DNA from: Henricia sp. BOLD:AAB3569
Lineage: Eukaryota > Echinodermata > Asteroidea > Spinulosida > Echinasteridae
Direction: 5' to 3'
DNA: 64,000 bases
NCBI GenBank assembly: GCA_037783545.1
Contig: JBBELK010000218.1
Span: forward strand, 1,240,001 to 1,304,000
The notes under the pieces: generated by a model
The model's input: the letters and a program-made list of their open reading frames with translations, nothing else
Database searches by the model: none
Told to the model about the DNA's origin: nothing
Translations under genes and position numbers: made by a program
Shown here: in pieces, positions 63,341-64,000 of the stretch
Position numbering within the stretch: the first letter of the stretch is position 1
Layout: every line of letters begins with the position of its first letter

Positions 63341-63581
63341 GCCTTGTCCAAGAGCTATGATATTGTGTGAATCCGTGAAGAATTTGCATGTATGCTATGC
63401 AGCGACTTCTCGGGCGAGGCTGTAGCCTCGCCCGAGAAGTCAGGATTCAGACCAAGATATTTCGGTAAACATACTTTTTTGCAGTTGGCTACAATTCACC
63501 GCGCGATGGCGCACTTTCGCTGCATAGCATACATGCAAATTCTTCACGGATTCACACAATATCATAGCTCTTGGACAAGGC
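63341..63581. repeat. Perfect 65-bp inverted repeat with inner hairpin
   Basis: 63341-63405 (GCCTTGTCCAAGAGCTATGA … TATGCTATGCAGCGA) is the exact inverse of 63517-63581. The 111-bp spacer opens with a second perfect hairpin, ACTTCTCGGGCGAGGC / GCCTCGCCCGAGAAGT (63405-63440). No mismatches in 65 bp imply a very recent origin or ongoing gene conversion. Confidence 0.9.
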
Positions 63582-64000
63582 TATCTAAATAAGGGCATTC
63601 TCCTATTTCTAGAACACTTTTTCACCTTCGGCTATAACGGCCTACAGGTCTAGACACTTTGCTGAAATGCACCAAGCCAGTGAACCTGCCATTCGTAAAG
63701 GTACTTACAAACGGGAAACAAAAGGTCAAACATTTTTTGTCTGACAAACTCGGACAGCATTTTCGAGATTTTAAGGTCGTATTCAAAGCTCTGTCAGAAT
63801 CCGCCCAAAGGTTTTTCTAATGTCTATATGGTGTTTTGCATTATGTTGTCCCTAAAGAGCCATCCCCAATTGTGAACTTATTTTTAAATTCGTGAATTGC
63901 CTCGTGAAAACTTTTTTTTATTCACAGTAATTAACTTTGTCACTGTGTTCTTTTGTGCCAACTTGTAAATTTGAAAACATTAAACATGTGACGTACTCCT
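63582..64000. other. Right end of window, nothing recognised
   Basis: AT-rich; no supportable exon, RNA gene or repeat. Confidence 0.4.

Overview
This window is eukaryotic, almost certainly from a marine invertebrate. An echinoderm or related deuterostome is my best guess from the style of the repeats (TTAA-bounded miniature transposons, tRNA-derived SINEs, frequent tacatgta and taggcctat words); that guess is inference, not proof. Coding density is very low, the one clear gene has an intron with GT/AG borders, and more than half of the sequence is recognisable transposon debris.

The only convincing gene lies on the minus strand at 8798-11555. It is a two-exon gene for a wax ester synthase/diacylglycerol acyltransferase (WS/DGAT) family protein. 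Exon 1 (11468-11555) starts at an ATG with an in-frame stop upstream and ends at a consensus donor. Exon 2 (8798-10572) opens with a tandem acceptor and carries the whole membrane segment and acyltransferase domain. The phases match and give a 620-residue protein. The active-site motif normally HHxxxDG reads HACVSDG, so the second histidine is an alanine. The 895-bp intron holds six degenerate tRNA-like units in tandem. Weaker coding candidates are a Ser-rich open frame behind a possible acceptor at 4227-4586 (minus) and a short CpG-rich first-exon-like frame at 26706-26819 (plus).

The rest is a nested mosaic of mobile DNA. Six miniature families, called A to F here, all end in TTAA-AGG...CCT-TTAA, as expected of TTAA-targeting piggyBac- or Kolobok-type transposition. 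Foldback elements occur at 1876-2640, 14624-15224, 47730-48592, 49034-49549 and 58917-59268. Two elements have 3-bp TTA duplications (1876-2640; 54898-55779), two have Sleeping-Beauty-like Tc1 ends (21358-22066; 44182-44618), and two G/C-tract elements share the end TGCACCTATCAATTG. SINEs include two with clean target-site duplications (5508-5781; 16534-16743). A LINE remnant at 54690-56245 is interrupted by one of the TTA elements.

The most interesting small feature is a 187-bp insertion at 44305-44491. It has a perfect 14-bp target-site duplication and 48-bp inverted arms, and on the minus strand it carries a 42-nt motif that folds as a minimal type-I hammerhead ribozyme core like those of Penelope-like retroelements. 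A paralogous unoccupied site is present at about 21941.
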